Assembly (NCBI RefSeq): GCF_002251365.1
Contig: NZ_NPJH01000082.1
Coordinates: 59,594-123,593, forward strand
DNA: 64,000 nt
DNA from: Prevotella sp. P3-122
GTDB taxonomy: Bacteria; Bacteroidota; Bacteroidia; Bacteroidales; Bacteroidaceae
Direction of reading: 5' to 3'
Part shown: in pieces, positions 34,772 through 43,857 of the stretch
Layout of the letters: every line of letters starts with the position of its first letter
How positions within the stretch are numbered: the first letter of the stretch is position 1
Program-made: the position numbers and the translations under genes
The notes under the pieces: model-generated
What the model saw: the letters and a program-made list of their open reading frames with translations, nothing else
What the model was told of the DNA's origin: nothing
Database searches by the model: none

Positions 34772-34779
34772 TATATTTG
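34772..34779 (+). promoter_or_regulatory. -7 promoter element
   Basis: TATATTTG, 23 bp upstream of the AAA/PD-(D/E)XK gene. The -33 box is weak (TTTC). Confidence 0.65.
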
Positions 34780-34802
34780 CAAGCGTATAACAATAGACGG
34801 AT

Positions 34803-36374
34803 ATGGAAACGAAGCAACTAAAACGGCTGCCTGTGGGCATACAGACTTTCGACAAACTCATTCAGGGTGGATATCTCTATATAGACAAGACAGCGTATAT
34901 CCATAAGATGGTAAGTGAAAGCAATTATATTTTTCTGAGCCGCCCAAGGCGGTTCGGCAAGTCGTTGCTGGTATCTACACTGCAAAGCTATTTTGAAGGA
35001 AAGAAGGAACTGTTCAAGGGGCTTGCCATTGAACAGTTGGAAAAGGAGTGGGCGCAACATCCTGTGCTGAGGTTCAGCCTTGCTTCGGGTAAGCACATGG
35101 AGAAGGAACAGCTGGAAAGGTATCTGTTGGATATTCTGTCTGACAATGAAGAACGTTTTGGACTGCACTCTGACAAGGTTGACACCAACATAAGGCTCAA
35201 AGATCTAATCAAGAACGTATATGACAAGACGGGCAAACAGGTGGTGGTGCTCATCGACGAGTATGACGCTCCGCTTTTAGATGTGGTGCATGAGAACGAG
35301 CAGTTGCCCATTCTCCGTCAGGTGATGCGCAACTTCTACAGTCCGCTGAAGGACTGTGACCCCTATCTGAGGTTTGTATTCCTAACGGGCATCACCAAGT
35401 TTTCGCAACTGAGTATATTCAGCGAACTAAACAATCTGAAGAACATCAGTATGCTCCCTGAATTTGCTGCCATCTGCGGTATCACGGTGGAGGAAATGCA
35501 GACACAGATGGCTGACTATATTGATGTGTTTGCCAAGACTGAGGAGACTGGTCATGAGGAAATGGTGGAAAAGCTCAAAAAACAATATGACGGCTATCAC
35601 TTCACATGGCCATCACCTGATATTTTCAACCCGTTCAGTCTGCTCAATGCCATGCAGGACAGAAGGCTCGACAGCTACTGGTTTGCCAGTGGTACACCTA
35701 CCTATCTGATAGAAATGCTGAGAAAGTTTGATGTGCTGCCATCAGAGATAAAGAATATTGAGGCAGAGGCTTTCGACTTTGATGCACCAACTGAAAACAT
35801 GCAGAGCATCACACCGCTACTGTATCAGAGCGGCTACATCACCATCAAGGACTACAATAAGAATTTTAATTATTATACACTATCCATACCCAATAAAGAA
35901 GTAAGAATTGGACTTCTGAGGTCGCTTGTACCCTCGTATGTCCAGACATCCACACTGGTTGTGAACAACACAGCCCGGAAAATGGCGCAGCTTATCGTCA
36001 ATGATGATGTAGACAGCGCACTCTCCCTGTTGCAGAAGTTCCTGCAAACAGTACCCTACTGCGACAATGCTTCGAGCGAGGGACACTACCAACAGGTAAT
36101 GTTCATCGTTTTTTCTCTTCTATCCAACTATATAGCAGATGTGGAGGTGCGCACACCCTCTGGCCGCGTGGACATGGTGATGCGCACTAACAAGGCATTG
36201 TATCTGTTTGAACTGAAAATGAACAAGTCGGCAGCAGCTGCCATGAAGCAGATTGACCTTAAGGACTACCCAGCACGTTTCGCCATGTGCGGACTTCCCA
36301 TCGTAAAAGTGGGCATCAACTTTGATGATGAAAGGCGCACTATCAGCGACTGGCAAATCGTGCCAACCCGGTAG
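34803..36374 (+). CDS. AAA-ATPase-like protein with C-terminal PD-(D/E)XK nuclease domain
   Basis: 523 residues. The N-terminus LPVGIQTFDKLIQGGYLYID is the family hallmark. Walker A lies in SRPRRFGKSLLVSTL (about 41-55), Walker B in VVVLIDEYDAPLLD. The C-terminus has the nuclease-like SGRVDMVMR...LYLFELKMNK (D...ExK). The family is abundant and multi-copy in gut Bacteroidetes; its role, perhaps in mobile-element or defence biology, is unknown. It has its own promoter. Confidence 0.88.
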   Translation: METKQLKRLPVGIQTFDKLIQGGYLYIDKTAYIHKMVSESNYIFLSRPRRFGKSLLVSTLQSYFEGKKELFKGLAIEQLEKEWAQHPVLRFSLASGKHMEKEQLERYLLDILSDNEERFGLHSDKVDTNIRLKDLIKNVYDKTGKQVVVLIDEYDAPLLDVVHENEQLPILRQVMRNFYSPLKDCDPYLRFVFLTGITKFSQLSIFSELNNLKNISMLPEFAAICGITVEEMQTQMADYIDVFAKTEETGHEEMVEKLKKQYDGYHFTWPSPDIFNPFSLLNAMQDRRLDSYWFASGTPTYLIEMLRKFDVLPSEIKNIEAEAFDFDAPTENMQSITPLLYQSGYITIKDYNKNFNYYTLSIPNKEVRIGLLRSLVPSYVQTSTLVVNNTARKMAQLIVNDDVDSALSLLQKFLQTVPYCDNASSEGHYQQVMFIVFSLLSNYIADVEVRTPSGRVDMVMRTNKALYLFELKMNKSAAAAMKQIDLKDYPARFAMCGLPIVKVGINFDDERRTISDWQIVPTR

Positions 36375-36404
36375 TGGATTATCCCATTTAGCACATCTTA
36401 CATA

Positions 36405-36497
36405 ATGATGCTCTCTAACAAGAGAAACAAACAAAAAATACTGAAGATCTTCGTCTCTGCCTATGCCTGCGAGCCTCTGTCTGTGATCAGATATTAA
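36405..36497 (+). pseudogene. Family 4 glycosyltransferase N-terminal remnant
   Basis: A 30-codon frame with KILKIFVSAYACEP, the very characteristic start of GT4 enzymes (xSAYACEPxxGSEPG), followed by unrelated residues and a stop. It lies between two convergent genes and is a leftover of a lost gene. Confidence 0.6.
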
Positions 36498-36521
36498 TTC
36501 AGCAGACACTAATTAGGCCTG

Positions 36522-37553
36522 TTACCGGCACACCACCTTCTCCAGAGCCTCAATTTCCTCACGTTTGGTAGCCCAGCTTGTCACAAAGCGGCAGATGGTG
36601 TGATTGGCATCGGCTGGTCCCCAATGGGTGAACGCAACAAGCTTCTCAAGCCTCTTCACTTCCTTGTTCTCTATGATTACAAACTGCTGGTTTGTGGGTG
36701 AGTCTATATAGAAGTCGTAGCCGGCTTTCCTGAACACCTCTATCATCTCCTCTGCCCTGACGTTGGCGTTGCGGGCAATCTCAAAATAGAGGTTGTCGGT
36801 GAACAGGGCATCGAACTGCAGTCCGAGCAGTCGGCCCTTTGCGAGTACGGCTCCATGTTGTTTCTGTATGCTGAAGAAATGCTCGTAGGCATTATGGTGG
36901 GTGAACACCACAGCCTCGCCGCATAGCGCGCCTATCTTGGTACCTCCGATATAGAATACGTCGCAGTGATGGGCAAGGAACGGCAGGTCGATGTCGGTGC
37001 CAGTGGCTGTAAGGCCATAGCCCAGTCGTGCGCCGTCAACATACAGCGGCATATTGTACTTCTTGCACAGTTGGTACAGCTCGTCAAGTTCCTTCGCCGT
37101 GTAGACAGTACCAAACTCTGTAGGGAAAGTGATGTATACAAGCCCAGGGAATACAGCATGCATGTTGTTGCCGTCGGCAAGGAAATTCTCCATAAAGTTC
37201 TCAAGCACGTCCGCTCTCAGCTTGCCGTTGTGGTTTGGCACGTTGATAATCTTGTGCTCGGTGAATTCTATGGAGCCTGCCTCATGGGTATTGATATGTC
37301 CGGAGTCTACGGATATGACACCCTCGTATGAGTGCAGTATTGAGTCTATGACCGTAGCATTGGTCTGCGTACCTCCGGAGAGGAAGAATATGTCGGCATC
37401 GTCATCCTGACAAGCCTCCATAATCTTCTTCTTCGCGGCATCGCAATAGATGTCGAATCCGTAACATCCAGTCCGTTCACTATTGGTCTCAATAAGCCGT
37501 TGCAGCACCTTTGGGTGCGCGCCGTTGTTGTAGTCGCAATCAAGAGATATCAT
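36522..37553 (-). CDS. Threonine aldolase/beta-eliminating lyase family protein
   Basis: 343 residues, PLP fold type I. FFLSGGTQTNATV binds the cofactor phosphate, MPLYVDGARLGYG supplies the Asp, and the PLP lysine is in YIGGTKIGAL. Family members cleave L-threonine to glycine and acetaldehyde or act on related amino acids. It is monocistronic with its own promoter. Confidence 0.88.
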   Translation of the reverse strand: MISLDCDYNNGAHPKVLQRLIETNSERTGCYGFDIYCDAAKKKIMEACQDDDADIFFLSGGTQTNATVIDSILHSYEGVISVDSGHINTHEAGSIEFTEHKIINVPNHNGKLRADVLENFMENFLADGNNMHAVFPGLVYITFPTEFGTVYTAKELDELYQLCKKYNMPLYVDGARLGYGLTATGTDIDLPFLAHHCDVFYIGGTKIGALCGEAVVFTHHNAYEHFFSIQKQHGAVLAKGRLLGLQFDALFTDNLYFEIARNANVRAEEMIEVFRKAGYDFYIDSPTNQQFVIIENKEVKRLEKLVAFTHWGPADANHTICRFVTSWATKREEIEALEKVVCR

Positions 37554-37573
37554 GGCGTTAAGTTTTGTTTGTG

Positions 37574-37581
37574 CAAACTTA
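37574..37581 (-). promoter_or_regulatory. -7 promoter element of the aldolase gene
   Basis: TAAGTTTG on the minus strand, 20 bp before the start codon. Confidence 0.65.
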
Positions 37582-37638
37582 CAACAAATCTTTTGAATAA
37601 CATAGTAAAAAGACTAAAAGTTTCGTGTTGTCCTTTGA

Positions 37639-38610
37639 CTAAATATTTTCCAGCACTCGTTTCAGCACAACCTGTGCCGAGATTTCCCTGTTGGCAGCCT
37701 CAGGAATGACAAGGCTGTGGTCGCTCTCTATGACATCATCGGTGACAATAAGTCCTCTGCGAACCGGCAGGCAGTGCATGAAGTAGCCGTTGTTGGTCCA
37801 TGACATGTGTTCCGTGTCAATAGTCCACGCCATGTCCTTAGACAGTATCTTGCCATAGTCAGCTGCATTTGTAACGCCAGGGCAGCTCCAGTTCTTGGCA
37901 TATACGAAGTCGGCGCCCTCGAGGGCTTTGCGCTGGTCGTACTCCACCTTGGCGTCACCCACAAACTTCGGGTCAAGTTCATATCCTTCGGGATGAGTAA
38001 CCACAAGGTCAACGTCCGCTGCGTTCATCCATTCGGCAAACGAGTTTGGCACGGCCTGTGGCAAGGCACGGCAGTGTGGTGCCCAGGTAAGGACAACCTT
38101 GGGACGCCTAATCTGCAGCTCGCCGCACTTCTCACTAATGGTGATAAGGTCGGCAAAAGCCTGTAGCGGATGAACCGTGGCGGTCTCCATGGCAACAACC
38201 GGCTTGCCGCTGTATCTTACAAACTGGTTCACGATGGTCTCTGCATAGTCGAAATCACGGTCCTGCAAGCCTGCAAATGACCGTACGGCAATGATGCCGC
38301 AATAGCTCGACATCACAGGGATGGCCTCGAGCAGATGCTCGCTCTTGTCACCGTCCATAATCACGCCACGCTCTGTTTCCAGCTTCCATGCACCTGCATT
38401 AACGTCAAGCACTATGACGTTCATGCCCAGGTTCATGGCGGCCTTCTGTGTCGACAGGCGCGTGCGCAGACTGTTGTTGAAGAATATCATGAGCAGAGTC
38501 TTGTTCTTGCCAAGATGCTGATATCCGAAACGATTGCTTTTTACCTCCTGTGCCTCGGCAAGCGCCTTGCCCAGGTCACCTATGTCCTGTACGTTGAAGA
38601 ATGTTCTCAT
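37639..38610 (-). CDS. argF': N-succinylornithine carbamoyltransferase
   Basis: 323 residues from ATG 38610 (the preceding frame is not conserved). Carbamoyl-phosphate binding uses FFNNSLRTRLST, and HCLPVRRGLIVTDDVI marks the acetyl/succinyl-ornithine branch rather than true ornithine transcarbamylase. In Bacteroidetes this enzyme carbamoylates N-succinylornithine in arginine biosynthesis. Succinyl rather than acetyl specificity is inferred from lineage. Confidence 0.92.
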   Translation of the reverse strand: MRTFFNVQDIGDLGKALAEAQEVKSNRFGYQHLGKNKTLLMIFFNNSLRTRLSTQKAAMNLGMNVIVLDVNAGAWKLETERGVIMDGDKSEHLLEAIPVMSSYCGIIAVRSFAGLQDRDFDYAETIVNQFVRYSGKPVVAMETATVHPLQAFADLITISEKCGELQIRRPKVVLTWAPHCRALPQAVPNSFAEWMNAADVDLVVTHPEGYELDPKFVGDAKVEYDQRKALEGADFVYAKNWSCPGVTNAADYGKILSKDMAWTIDTEHMSWTNNGYFMHCLPVRRGLIVTDDVIESDHSLVIPEAANREISAQVVLKRVLENI

Positions 38611-38659
38611 ATCTTGTTTGATGTTTGAAATTTCAATATTCACCCTGACGGTTGCACTG

Positions 38660-38667
38660 CAAAAATA
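38660..38667 (-). promoter_or_regulatory. -7 promoter element of argF'
   Basis: TATTTTTG on the minus strand, 49 bp before the start codon. Confidence 0.65.
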
Positions 38668-38772
38668 CAACATTTCTGTTTAATGACAAAAACAAGCTGC
38701 TGATAATTGCCTGTTTCATGCACAGATTACAGATATATGATGATATTATGCAAAAAATATATCACACAACAA

Positions 38773-38803
38773 TTTGGTTATTTGTAGAAATATTGTATAT
38801 TTG
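38773..38803 (+). promoter_or_regulatory. Promoter of the pectinesterase gene
   Basis: TTTG (38773-38776) and TATATTTG (38796-38803) spaced by 19 bp. Confidence 0.75.
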
Positions 38804-38851
38804 CAGACAAATTATCAATAACAAACTAATCTACGCTAACAAATCAAGACA

Positions 38852-41521
38852 ATGAAAAAGTATTTACTGTTATCTTTGCTTGCGATGATAGCCATCATCG
38901 CCAATGCAGGTGTCAACGACCTTTGCTGGGACTACACCAACGCAAACATCCCGACTAAAGGACCTGACAACGGCCTCTATTATGGTGCGTACGTCAACGA
39001 CGCTGCAGGCACCAACCTCGGGCTCCATGGCGTGAAGCTCAACTCTTCGGGCTATGCTTACTTCGAGAAGGCTCCCGTAGCAGGAAAGCTGAAACTCGTC
39101 ATAAGTAACCGAAAGAACACTAATGACTATCAGGTGGATGTCTTCCGTGGTTCTATGGTTGACGGCGTACCCACCAAGGGCGACTTGATCGAGACTTCAA
39201 GTGTGGCAAACGGACCTACAGAGGTGACCATCGAGCTTGACGAGACCGTAACGGGCGTGTATATCTGCCGTCACACAGGCGCGGAAGGTGTGCTCTGCAA
39301 GGTACAGTTCGTTGAGACCGTACCGAGGACTTTCAAGGACTTTGAACTAAACTTCGTAGGTGTAACCTCCATGCCCGAGACATTGCCCGATGGTGTCACC
39401 GAACTTACTGGCTCACCACGTGAAGACGACCACGGACTTAACAATTTCAAGATGGTGGTTGAAGTGGACGGGCCTGTGAAATTCACCATTGGCGGTTGCC
39501 AGTTCAGCTCCACTCCTGCCATCATCAAGAACGGTGAGGCTGTGCTTGCCGAGATTGATGTTGCAACTCCTGGCTGCTATCACAAAGGCGGTGTGGCAAC
39601 ATGGACATACAACTCCATGGAGCCTGCAACCCTCACAGTGATTGGCGGACAATACACTCCATATATAAAGGTAGAGGCATGCGAGTATGTGGCAAATGTA
39701 ATCATCACCTATTTCGATCAGAACGGAAACAAGCTCGGTGAGGAGGCTGTAGAGCCGGGAACGGCATTTGTTCCCAAATACACCGTGGCCAACCTTCCCG
39801 CCATTGCCGATGGACAAGCGTTCCGCGGATGGTTCAACAATTCTGGGGTGAAGATAACCGAAGGTACGGCCATTGATGCAGACACCAAGCTGACAGCCAA
39901 AGTGACGGCCATAGAGAAGGCCGAGACTGGCACAAACTACGACTACGACCTTACATCGAACACATGGTATCAGGAAGACCACGAGCTGATAACTGTAGAC
40001 GGCAGCTACTACAACACCCACGGATGGCTTGCCAGCTCCATAAAGCTCGACGTCTCTGCCAAGGCTGTCGTAATGGTACGCAACTGCCAGTTCACGGATG
40101 AGCAGACAGCAGAAGTGAAAGACATCAAAGGAACTATCGTGGCTTCATTCCAAGCCAGGGTCGAGGCTGACGGTGGCGTAGCATCGTTCACTTACGAGGG
40201 AGAGCCGACAACGCTCACCATAACATATCCGGCATCGGCATACGTACATGGCGTAGAGGTGTACAATGTAGAGGACTTCGTGACAAAAGATGAGACAACA
40301 GGCTATTATGTCATCTCGTCCGGCGACGTGTCGAGCCTGCTGCTCGCCATCAAGTCGGCACAGGAAGGCGACCGCATATTCCTGCCAAACGGCACGTACG
40401 ACTTCGGAGAGACCGTGATGACTCCTATCTCTGCCAACAACCTTTCCATTATAGGACAGTCTGCCGACGGAGTCATCATCAGGAATGCTCCCGACGTGAA
40501 GGTGGAGGGACTTGGCTCTGCCGACCTATTCCAGAACTTCTCCACAGGACTATACATGCAGGACCTCACGCTGCAGAACGACCTTGACTACTACAAGGCT
40601 GGTACCGGGCGTGCTCCCGTGCTGCAGGACCTGGGAACACAGACCATAATGAAGAACGTCAACATGCGCTCTTATCAGGACACCTACTATTCGAAGAGCG
40701 GCGACTACTACTTCGAGGGCGGTCTCATTCAGGGTACCGTAGACTATATCTGCGGTAACGGCAACGCATATTTCAATGGCGTGACGCTGCTCAACAAGAG
40801 CCGTTCGGCCACAGGCTCCACAGGCGACTGCACCATCACCGCAGCCAACACCTCGAGCAACCTGAAGGGATATGTCTTCAACGGATGTACTATCGAGACA
40901 GAAAGCAAGACGTTCAACTTCGGACGCTCATGGGGAACGGCAAAGACCGCTTTCCTCAACACCACTATAAACAGCGGAAAACTCGCAGCCACACGATGGA
41001 CCGTTGCAGGAATGAACTCTGCTCCTGTATCTTACAAGGAGTATAACACCGTTGACAAGTCGGGTAACGGCATGAACACCCCGGCATCCAACATCATAGA
41101 GTTCACACACTCCACAGGCAACAACACTATGGAAACCGTCCTCTCTGCAGAAGAGGCTCAGGAGTATGCTCTCGACAAGTTCTTTACCGACTGGGCCCCT
41201 GCCGCCAAAGCTGCTCAGGAGACCATTGACACAGAGAACCTCGACCCAGAAGCAGTGTACCTCGTGGAAAACAACGGTGCGTTCGTTGCTCTTGTCAAAG
41301 GCTCAGCCCTTTCGGCATACACACAGGGCACCGTACGCAAGGCCAATGCACGGGGCGGCTTCGGCGCAGCTGTCGACCTGTCTCTCGTTACGGGCATCAA
41401 AAATGCGGCAAGCATGGAGCAGCCTACACACCACCACGCCATCTACGATGTTCTCGGACGCCGCCTCACCACCCTACAGAAAGGCATCAACATCGTTGAC
41501 GGAAAGAAGATTGCTAAGTAG
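38852..41521 (+). CDS. Multidomain pectinesterase (CE8)
   Basis: 889 residues, signal peptide at 1-20. The N-terminal ~480 residues form beta-rich modules, with an InlB-like stretch (ITYFDQNGNKLGEEAVEPG, about 288-350). The CE8 beta-helix follows (about 485-760) with YQDTYY (about 607), GTVDYICGNG (about 628) and FGRSWG (about 690), the Gln/Asp/Arg catalytic set of pectin methylesterases. The end has a LGRRLTTLQKGINIVDGKK tail seen in Bacteroidetes secreted proteins. It should de-esterify plant pectin outside the cell. It is not within a visible PUL. Confidence 0.9.
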   Translation: MKKYLLLSLLAMIAIIANAGVNDLCWDYTNANIPTKGPDNGLYYGAYVNDAAGTNLGLHGVKLNSSGYAYFEKAPVAGKLKLVISNRKNTNDYQVDVFRGSMVDGVPTKGDLIETSSVANGPTEVTIELDETVTGVYICRHTGAEGVLCKVQFVETVPRTFKDFELNFVGVTSMPETLPDGVTELTGSPREDDHGLNNFKMVVEVDGPVKFTIGGCQFSSTPAIIKNGEAVLAEIDVATPGCYHKGGVATWTYNSMEPATLTVIGGQYTPYIKVEACEYVANVIITYFDQNGNKLGEEAVEPGTAFVPKYTVANLPAIADGQAFRGWFNNSGVKITEGTAIDADTKLTAKVTAIEKAETGTNYDYDLTSNTWYQEDHELITVDGSYYNTHGWLASSIKLDVSAKAVVMVRNCQFTDEQTAEVKDIKGTIVASFQARVEADGGVASFTYEGEPTTLTITYPASAYVHGVEVYNVEDFVTKDETTGYYVISSGDVSSLLLAIKSAQEGDRIFLPNGTYDFGETVMTPISANNLSIIGQSADGVIIRNAPDVKVEGLGSADLFQNFSTGLYMQDLTLQNDLDYYKAGTGRAPVLQDLGTQTIMKNVNMRSYQDTYYSKSGDYYFEGGLIQGTVDYICGNGNAYFNGVTLLNKSRSATGSTGDCTITAANTSSNLKGYVFNGCTIETESKTFNFGRSWGTAKTAFLNTTINSGKLAATRWTVAGMNSAPVSYKEYNTVDKSGNGMNTPASNIIEFTHSTGNNTMETVLSAEEAQEYALDKFFTDWAPAAKAAQETIDTENLDPEAVYLVENNGAFVALVKGSALSAYTQGTVRKANARGGFGAAVDLSLVTGIKNAASMEQPTHHHAIYDVLGRRLTTLQKGINIVDGKKIAK

Positions 41522-41552
41522 AGAAGGACAGATGTAAAAATTAACTAACACG

Positions 41553-41611
41553 TCGGTTTTTGCCTGAATGTGGAATGAACAGTATACATTCGGGCGAAAA
41601 CCGATTTTTTT
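41553..41611 (+). terminator. Terminator of the pectinesterase gene
   Basis: TCGGTTTTTGCCTGAATGT (41553-41571) pairs with ACATTCGGGCGAAAACCGA (41586-41604), followed by a T-run to 41611. Confidence 0.88.
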
Positions 41612-42133
41612 ATTCCCTGAACAATAGTAACAGAAAAGCAAATAAGGGCTCAGTAGAAAAAACATGGGGATGGGACTCCTAAATGAAGGCAATGCTTTGC
41701 ATGGATGGTTGCAAAGCTTTGCGTGGGCAGATGCAATGCTTTGCGTTAGAGTTGAACTGAACGGGCACAGAAAAGTCTGTCCTATTCTGGATAAGATAAA
41801 AGGGGGAAAGACTCACCCTACGGGGCACTTAGCCCCCAGGAAATTTCTATTGAACCCTTATATCAGAAACGTTTTGAACATACATTGTCTTTGCGCTCTT
41901 TGCGCCTTTGCGAGAGCTTTTTCTCGCAGATGTTTATTGCGTGATATTTTTCTCGCCAAGCCGCCAAGGTCGCAAAAATCTATATTCCCTCGCGAGACCT
42001 TTGCACACTATGCGCAGCCGTCATATAAGCCGCTCGTCACGGAAACTATTAAGTATGGGCTGATAAAAATCAAAAAAACATTGCTGTTTTCAATGTTCTT
42101 TCTACATCTGTATGTTAAAAAGATTATTTTTTG
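41612..42133. other. Non-coding region with short repeats
   Basis: About 520 bp without a supportable gene. It holds three palindrome-like 12-mers (GCAAWGCTTTGC at 41688, 41710 and 41732) and a TTTGCGCTCTTTGCGCCTTTGCG stretch near 41888 of a type often seen between Bacteroidetes genes. A 163-codon rightward frame exists but has a composition unlike a protein. Confidence 0.6.
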
Positions 42134-42141
42134 TAACTTTG
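42134..42141 (+). promoter_or_regulatory. -7 promoter element of the efflux operon
   Basis: TAACTTTG, about 260 bp upstream of the TolC start, leaving a long leader. Confidence 0.6.
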
Positions 42142-42222
42142 CACTCAGGAAATAGGGCTTGTCATGTTCATGCTGAGCGAAGCATGGCATAGGCAGGTAC
42201 CCATCTCTGATTTCCTGAGTGC
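42141..42222 (+). promoter_or_regulatory. Inverted repeat in the efflux operon leader
   Basis: GCACTCAGGAAAT (42141-42153) and ATTTCCTGAGTGC (42210-42222) are perfect complements, enclosing a second hairpin CATGCT...AGCATG. The transcript would begin almost at the left arm. It may be a regulatory RNA fold or a small mobile repeat. Confidence 0.55.
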
Positions 42223-42397
42223 GAAAAAGCACATTCAGTATTTTTGGATTTCGAAATTAATAGTGCTCGAAATTCTTCTCCTGATTTATTCCCTAATCAG
42301 AGAGGTTTGTAGCGCATTGCGGCAAACGTTTGATTTGTCCGAACCACAATGGTTCATTATTCGTATTTCCGAGGGAAGGAAAAAGATTAGAAGAATA

Positions 42398-43852
42398 ATG
42401 AATTGTAAGATTACATTTATTTGTTTAATGAGCAATAACAAGTATCTTTGTGCTTTGGCCGTAGTCATGACGGTCGGAGCATGTTGCTGTGTACCCATGT
42501 GGGCACAGCAGCGGATGAGTCTTCGAACGCTCTTTGACCTGGCAGACGAACAGAACCAGCACATAAAGGTCAGCGAGGCGGCATTGAAGGCAGCAGAAGA
42601 AGGGGTGGCATCGGCTAAAGCAGCCATGCTGCCGAGTGTGGAATTCGGTGTGCAAGGTTCGTATACGGGCAATGCGTTCATGATGTCACGAGGGTTTTCT
42701 ACCAGTGGCACTACGGAGTATATCGTTCCTGGCCTTGGTCCTCAGCAGGTGCAGAATGGCAAGCAGCCAACACCGCATTGGGGCAATAGCTTCACGGCGC
42801 AGGCGAGTCAGGTGATATATGCTGGCGGCGCCATTCGCTCTGGTATCGAAATGGCAAAGTTAGGGCGGCAGTTGGCAGAACTCGATGTGGAGAAGAACCG
42901 TCAGGAGGTGCGTTTCCTGCTTACTGGCTATTACCTCGACCTGTACAGGTTGCAAAACCAGTCGCAGGTGATAGCCCGGAACATTGAGCTGACGGAGAAG
43001 GTTATCGAGCAGATGAAAGCTCGCAGGGAACAGGGCACGGTGTTGAAGAACGACATCACCCGCTACGAGCTGCAGCAGCAGAGCCTTCTGCTTGCAAAGA
43101 CTCAAGTGGACGACGCGCAGAAGATAATTCGTCACCAGATAGCCACGGCCATCCATCTGCCCGATGGAGAGGATTTTGAGGTTGAAGGGTTTGAAGGGTT
43201 CGAGGGGTTCGAAGGGTCCGAAGGGTTCGAAGGTTCGAGAGGTTCGAAGGATTACGAAGGATTACGAAGTGATGGCGAGGCGTTGTGGCAGCAGAGGGCT
43301 ACTGACCACAACATAGACATCCGTCGGGCCTCGCTTGCGACGGAGCTTTCCGAGCAGAAGGTAAGGAACGCCCGTGCCGCATCGCTGCCCTCGGTGGCTG
43401 TCGTAGCCGAGAACAGCTTGTCTGGTCCTTACACTGCTGACCTTATTCCCAAGAATGCCAACGTCAACGTATGGTTTGTCGGAGTTGGTGTAAAATATAA
43501 TCTCTCTAACCTTTGGAAGAACAGGCATGACATCCGTAAGGCTAAGCATGAGAGCACTCAGGCTCGCGAGAGCGTGCGGATGGTGCGCGAAGACGTAGAG
43601 AATGGCGTGCAGGCAACCTATACCAATCTGCTGACCAGTGCGACAGAAGTGCAGACCCAGGAGAAGCAGGTGGAGCTTGCCGACCAGAACTATGCCGTGG
43701 TGAGAAATCGATACGCCAACGATCTGGCGTTGCTTACCGACATGCTTGACGCCTCGAACATGAAACTCTCTGCCGACATGGCCTTGGTAAATGCGCGCAT
43801 AAACGTGCTCTACAACTATTTCAAACTTAAATACATAACAAATACACTTTAA
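42398..43852 (+). CDS. TolC-family outer membrane efflux protein
   Basis: 484 residues from ATG 42398 (42428 is also possible; upstream codons are not protein-like). The signal peptide ends near CCVPMWAQ. Two TolC/OEP halves follow (LFDLADEQNQHIKVSEAALK and LATELSEQKVRNARAASLPS). It forms the outer-membrane channel for the HlyD and MFS proteins encoded next. Between the halves lies a low-complexity run of FEG repeats (about residues 262-290), not expected in the family. Confidence 0.88.
   Translation: MNCKITFICLMSNNKYLCALAVVMTVGACCCVPMWAQQRMSLRTLFDLADEQNQHIKVSEAALKAAEEGVASAKAAMLPSVEFGVQGSYTGNAFMMSRGFSTSGTTEYIVPGLGPQQVQNGKQPTPHWGNSFTAQASQVIYAGGAIRSGIEMAKLGRQLAELDVEKNRQEVRFLLTGYYLDLYRLQNQSQVIARNIELTEKVIEQMKARREQGTVLKNDITRYELQQQSLLLAKTQVDDAQKIIRHQIATAIHLPDGEDFEVEGFEGFEGFEGSEGFEGSRGSKDYEGLRSDGEALWQQRATDHNIDIRRASLATELSEQKVRNARAASLPSVAVVAENSLSGPYTADLIPKNANVNVWFVGVGVKYNLSNLWKNRHDIRKAKHESTQARESVRMVREDVENGVQATYTNLLTSATEVQTQEKQVELADQNYAVVRNRYANDLALLTDMLDASNMKLSADMALVNARINVLYNYFKLKYITNTL
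43183..43270 (+). repeat. Intragenic GAAGGGTTC-type microsatellite
   Basis: About nine degenerate 9 bp units encode GFEGFEGFEGSEGFEGSRGS inside the TolC protein. A related GAGGGGTTTGAAGGGGTCGA stretch follows the operon at 46526. Confidence 0.85.
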
Positions 43853-43857
43853 CGAAT

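Noticed and set aside
38852..41521. Polysaccharide utilisation locus around the pectinesterase
   Set aside because: No SusC/SusD pair, other pectin enzymes or sensor genes lie nearby; the gene stands alone with its own promoter and terminator.
41664..42155. 163-codon rightward open frame
   Set aside because: It lies in a repeat-rich spacer, contains TTTGCG-type low-complexity sequence, runs over the promoter of the efflux operon and shows no protein-like pattern.
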